Source: JAJCYL01 sp965206015
GTDB taxonomy: Bacteria; Bacteroidota; Bacteroidia; Cytophagales; Cyclobacteriaceae
Reading direction: 5' to 3'
NCBI GenBank assembly: GCA_965206015.1
Contig: CBDBIW010000015.1
Coordinates: 682,001 to 746,000 of the forward strand
DNA length: 64,000 nucleotides
The translations under genes were made by a program, and so were the position numbers. A model generated the notes under the pieces. It saw only the letters and a program-made list of their open reading frames with translations. It searched no databases and had not been told where the DNA came from. This document shows, one piece after another, positions 62,935-64,000 of this stretch (within the stretch, counting starts at the first letter, position 1; every line of letters begins with the position of its first letter).

Positions 62935-64000
62935 CAATTAGTTGATCGATTGGCCTTATAGATTTCTCGATAATATCGCAGCAGTCATGTATCTGGTCCT
63001 CTGTCATAACCAGCGGTGGCGCAAAACGAATAATGTTGCCATGAGTAGGTTTCGCAAGAAGGCCATTCTGCTTCAATTTCAGGCAAATATTCCAGGCTGT
63101 TTTACTCTCAGGAGAATCATTAATAACAATTGCATTTAACAAACCTTTGCCCCTCACCAATTGAACCAATTCATTTTGTTGAATGAAATTTTCCATTCTT
63201 CCCCGGAAAATTTCTCCAAGTTTCATTGCATTGCCTGCAAGATTTTCGTCTTTAACAACTTCTAAAGCAGCCATTGCTACTTTACTCCCTAAAGGATTAC
63301 CTCCAAATGTTGAACCATGTTGGCCAGGCTGAATGACTTCCATAATATGATTATCAGCCAGAACAGCTGAAACTGGATACGCACCACCAGCCAACGCCTT
63401 GCCTAAAATGAGTATATCTGGCCTTGCATCTTCATAATCGGTGGCCAGTAATTTTCCTGTTCGGGCGATACCGGTTTGAATTTCGTCTCCAATAAAAAGA
63501 ACATTGTTGGATTGACAAGTCTTTTTAACAGCTGCCAGATAACCCTCATCCGGAACGAATACACCTGCTTCTCCTTGAATCGGTTCAATTAGCACTCCAG
63601 CTACTGAGGGATCACTGACTTCATTTTCCAAAGCAACGATGTCATTGTATGGTATTTTTCCAAAACCTGTAGTTAGCGGACCATAGTTATTATAGGCATC
63701 TGGATCATTAGAAAAACTGATAATTGTAGTAGTTCTCCCATGAAAATTCCCGTCAAAAACTACAATTTTGGCTTGATTCTGAGCAACTCCTTTTTTTTCA
63801 TATCCCCACTTTCGGCAAAGTTTTATTGCTGTTTCAACCCCTTCAGCACCGGTATTCATTGGCAGGACCTTGTCGTAACCGAAGTACTTAGTTACAAATT
63901 CCTCATACATTCCTAATGCATCACTATAGAATGCCCTTGAAGTCAAGGTCAGCGTTTCGGCCTGTTCTTTTAAGGTGTTAATAATTTTGGGATGGCAATG
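62894..64000 (-). CDS. rocD: Ornithine--oxo-acid aminotransferase, 5' end outside the window
   Basis: About 368 residues are visible, to the window edge. PLP class III: MNTGAEGVETAIKLCRKWGY binds the cofactor phosphate, FDGNFHGRTTTIISFSNDP, IEPIQGEAGVFVPDEG, FIGDEIQTGIARTG with the PLP aspartate, and the Schiff-base lysine in LILGKALAGGAYPVSAV. STFGGNPLGSKVAMAALEVV follows. The order and text match RocD, which moves the delta-amino group of ornithine to 2-oxoglutarate. The stop overlaps the antiporter remnant on the other strand by 41 bp. Confidence 0.92.
   Translation of the reverse strand, partial: HCHPKIINTLKEQAETLTLTSRAFYSDALGMYEEFVTKYFGYDKVLPMNTGAEGVETAIKLCRKWGYEKKGVAQNQAKIVVFDGNFHGRTTTIISFSNDPDAYNNYGPLTTGFGKIPYNDIVALENEVSDPSVAGVLIEPIQGEAGVFVPDEGYLAAVKKTCQSNNVLFIGDEIQTGIARTGKLLATDYEDARPDILILGKALAGGAYPVSAVLADNHIMEVIQPGQHGSTFGGNPLGSKVAMAALEVVKDENLAGNAMKLGEIFRGRMENFIQQNELVQLVRGKGLLNAIVINDSPESKTAWNICLKLKQNGLLAKPTHGNIIRFAPPLVMTEDQIHDCCDIIEKSIRPIDQLIVNQSDRRRGSRQL

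Noticed and set aside
1..64000. CRISPR array, tRNA or rRNA genes
   Set aside because: No regularly spaced repeats and no cloverleaf or rRNA text recognised by eye; a tRNA scan would settle it.

Overview
The window is from a Bacteroidota chromosome, most likely a marine or soil member of the Cytophagales. The evidence is the gene content: a PorP/SprF-type type IX secretion protein, a SusC/SusD pair with a FecR regulator, DUF4271 next to hemD, DUF4783 next to nadC, a MurF-alanine racemase fusion, a DUF5686 outer-membrane protein, and -7 boxes of the TAnnTTTG type. The DNA is AT-rich. No rRNA, tRNA or CRISPR array was seen. Species cannot be named from sequence alone.

Layout. 1-3.7 kb is a scrapyard of mobile DNA: a truncated and frameshifted phage tail tape-measure gene, a fragment of a conjugative coupling protein, a decayed IS605-type tnpB whose right end cuts a small gene, and a deleted IS4-type element that keeps both inverted repeats. 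3.7-9.2 kb is core: porP/sprF, hemD and DUF4271 on the minus strand, a decayed POTRA/BamA-like outer-membrane gene, then hemW and a small unknown gene. 9.2-10 kb holds an IS5-type remnant. 10-14.4 kb carries a DUF5686 outer-membrane protein, a YbhN-like flippase-fold protein and a gene-free stretch with a 19-bp perfect inverted repeat. 14.4-24.5 kb is a dense, mostly minus-strand run: murF-alr and a double GNAT protein, a secreted acidic protein, a HisA-like protein, a two-component pair, purEK and an M19 dipeptidase. 24.5-25.7 kb is a DUF433/DUF5615 toxin-antitoxin-like pair with a frameshifted toxin. 25.9-30.6 kb holds a two-domain FAD/Fe-S oxidoreductase and rho.

30.8-44.6 kb: serS with a GNAT gene; an ECF sigma factor, a HEAT-repeat membrane regulator and a DUF4097 adhesin-like protein in tandem; a TonB-dependent receptor under a TPP riboswitch next to a NadR-like ATPase; DUF4783-nadC; an IS1 copy; a VOC protein; leuS and modA. 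44.6-49.4 kb: remnants of an FtsX-type permease, a YebC-family gene, then modB-modC-sulfite oxidase-cytochrome c with translational overlaps. This links molybdate import directly to a molybdenum enzyme. 49.4-56 kb: a decayed four-helix-bundle (S23) gene, then fecR-susC-susD, a glycan or peptide uptake locus. 56-57 kb is IS5 and IS21 debris. An M16 zinc protease follows. 59.8-62.9 kb is a second scrapyard (amidohydrolase stub, IS3 remnant split by IS630, IS4 remnant, broken Na+/H+ antiporter). The window ends inside a rocD-like ornithine aminotransferase.

I found no convincing undescribed multi-gene system. The points most worth checking are the HisA-like protein lacking the first catalytic aspartate, the TPP-riboswitch architecture, the ECF/HEAT/DUF4097 operon, the split modA/modBC plus SorAB-like operon, and the frameshifted DUF5615 gene.
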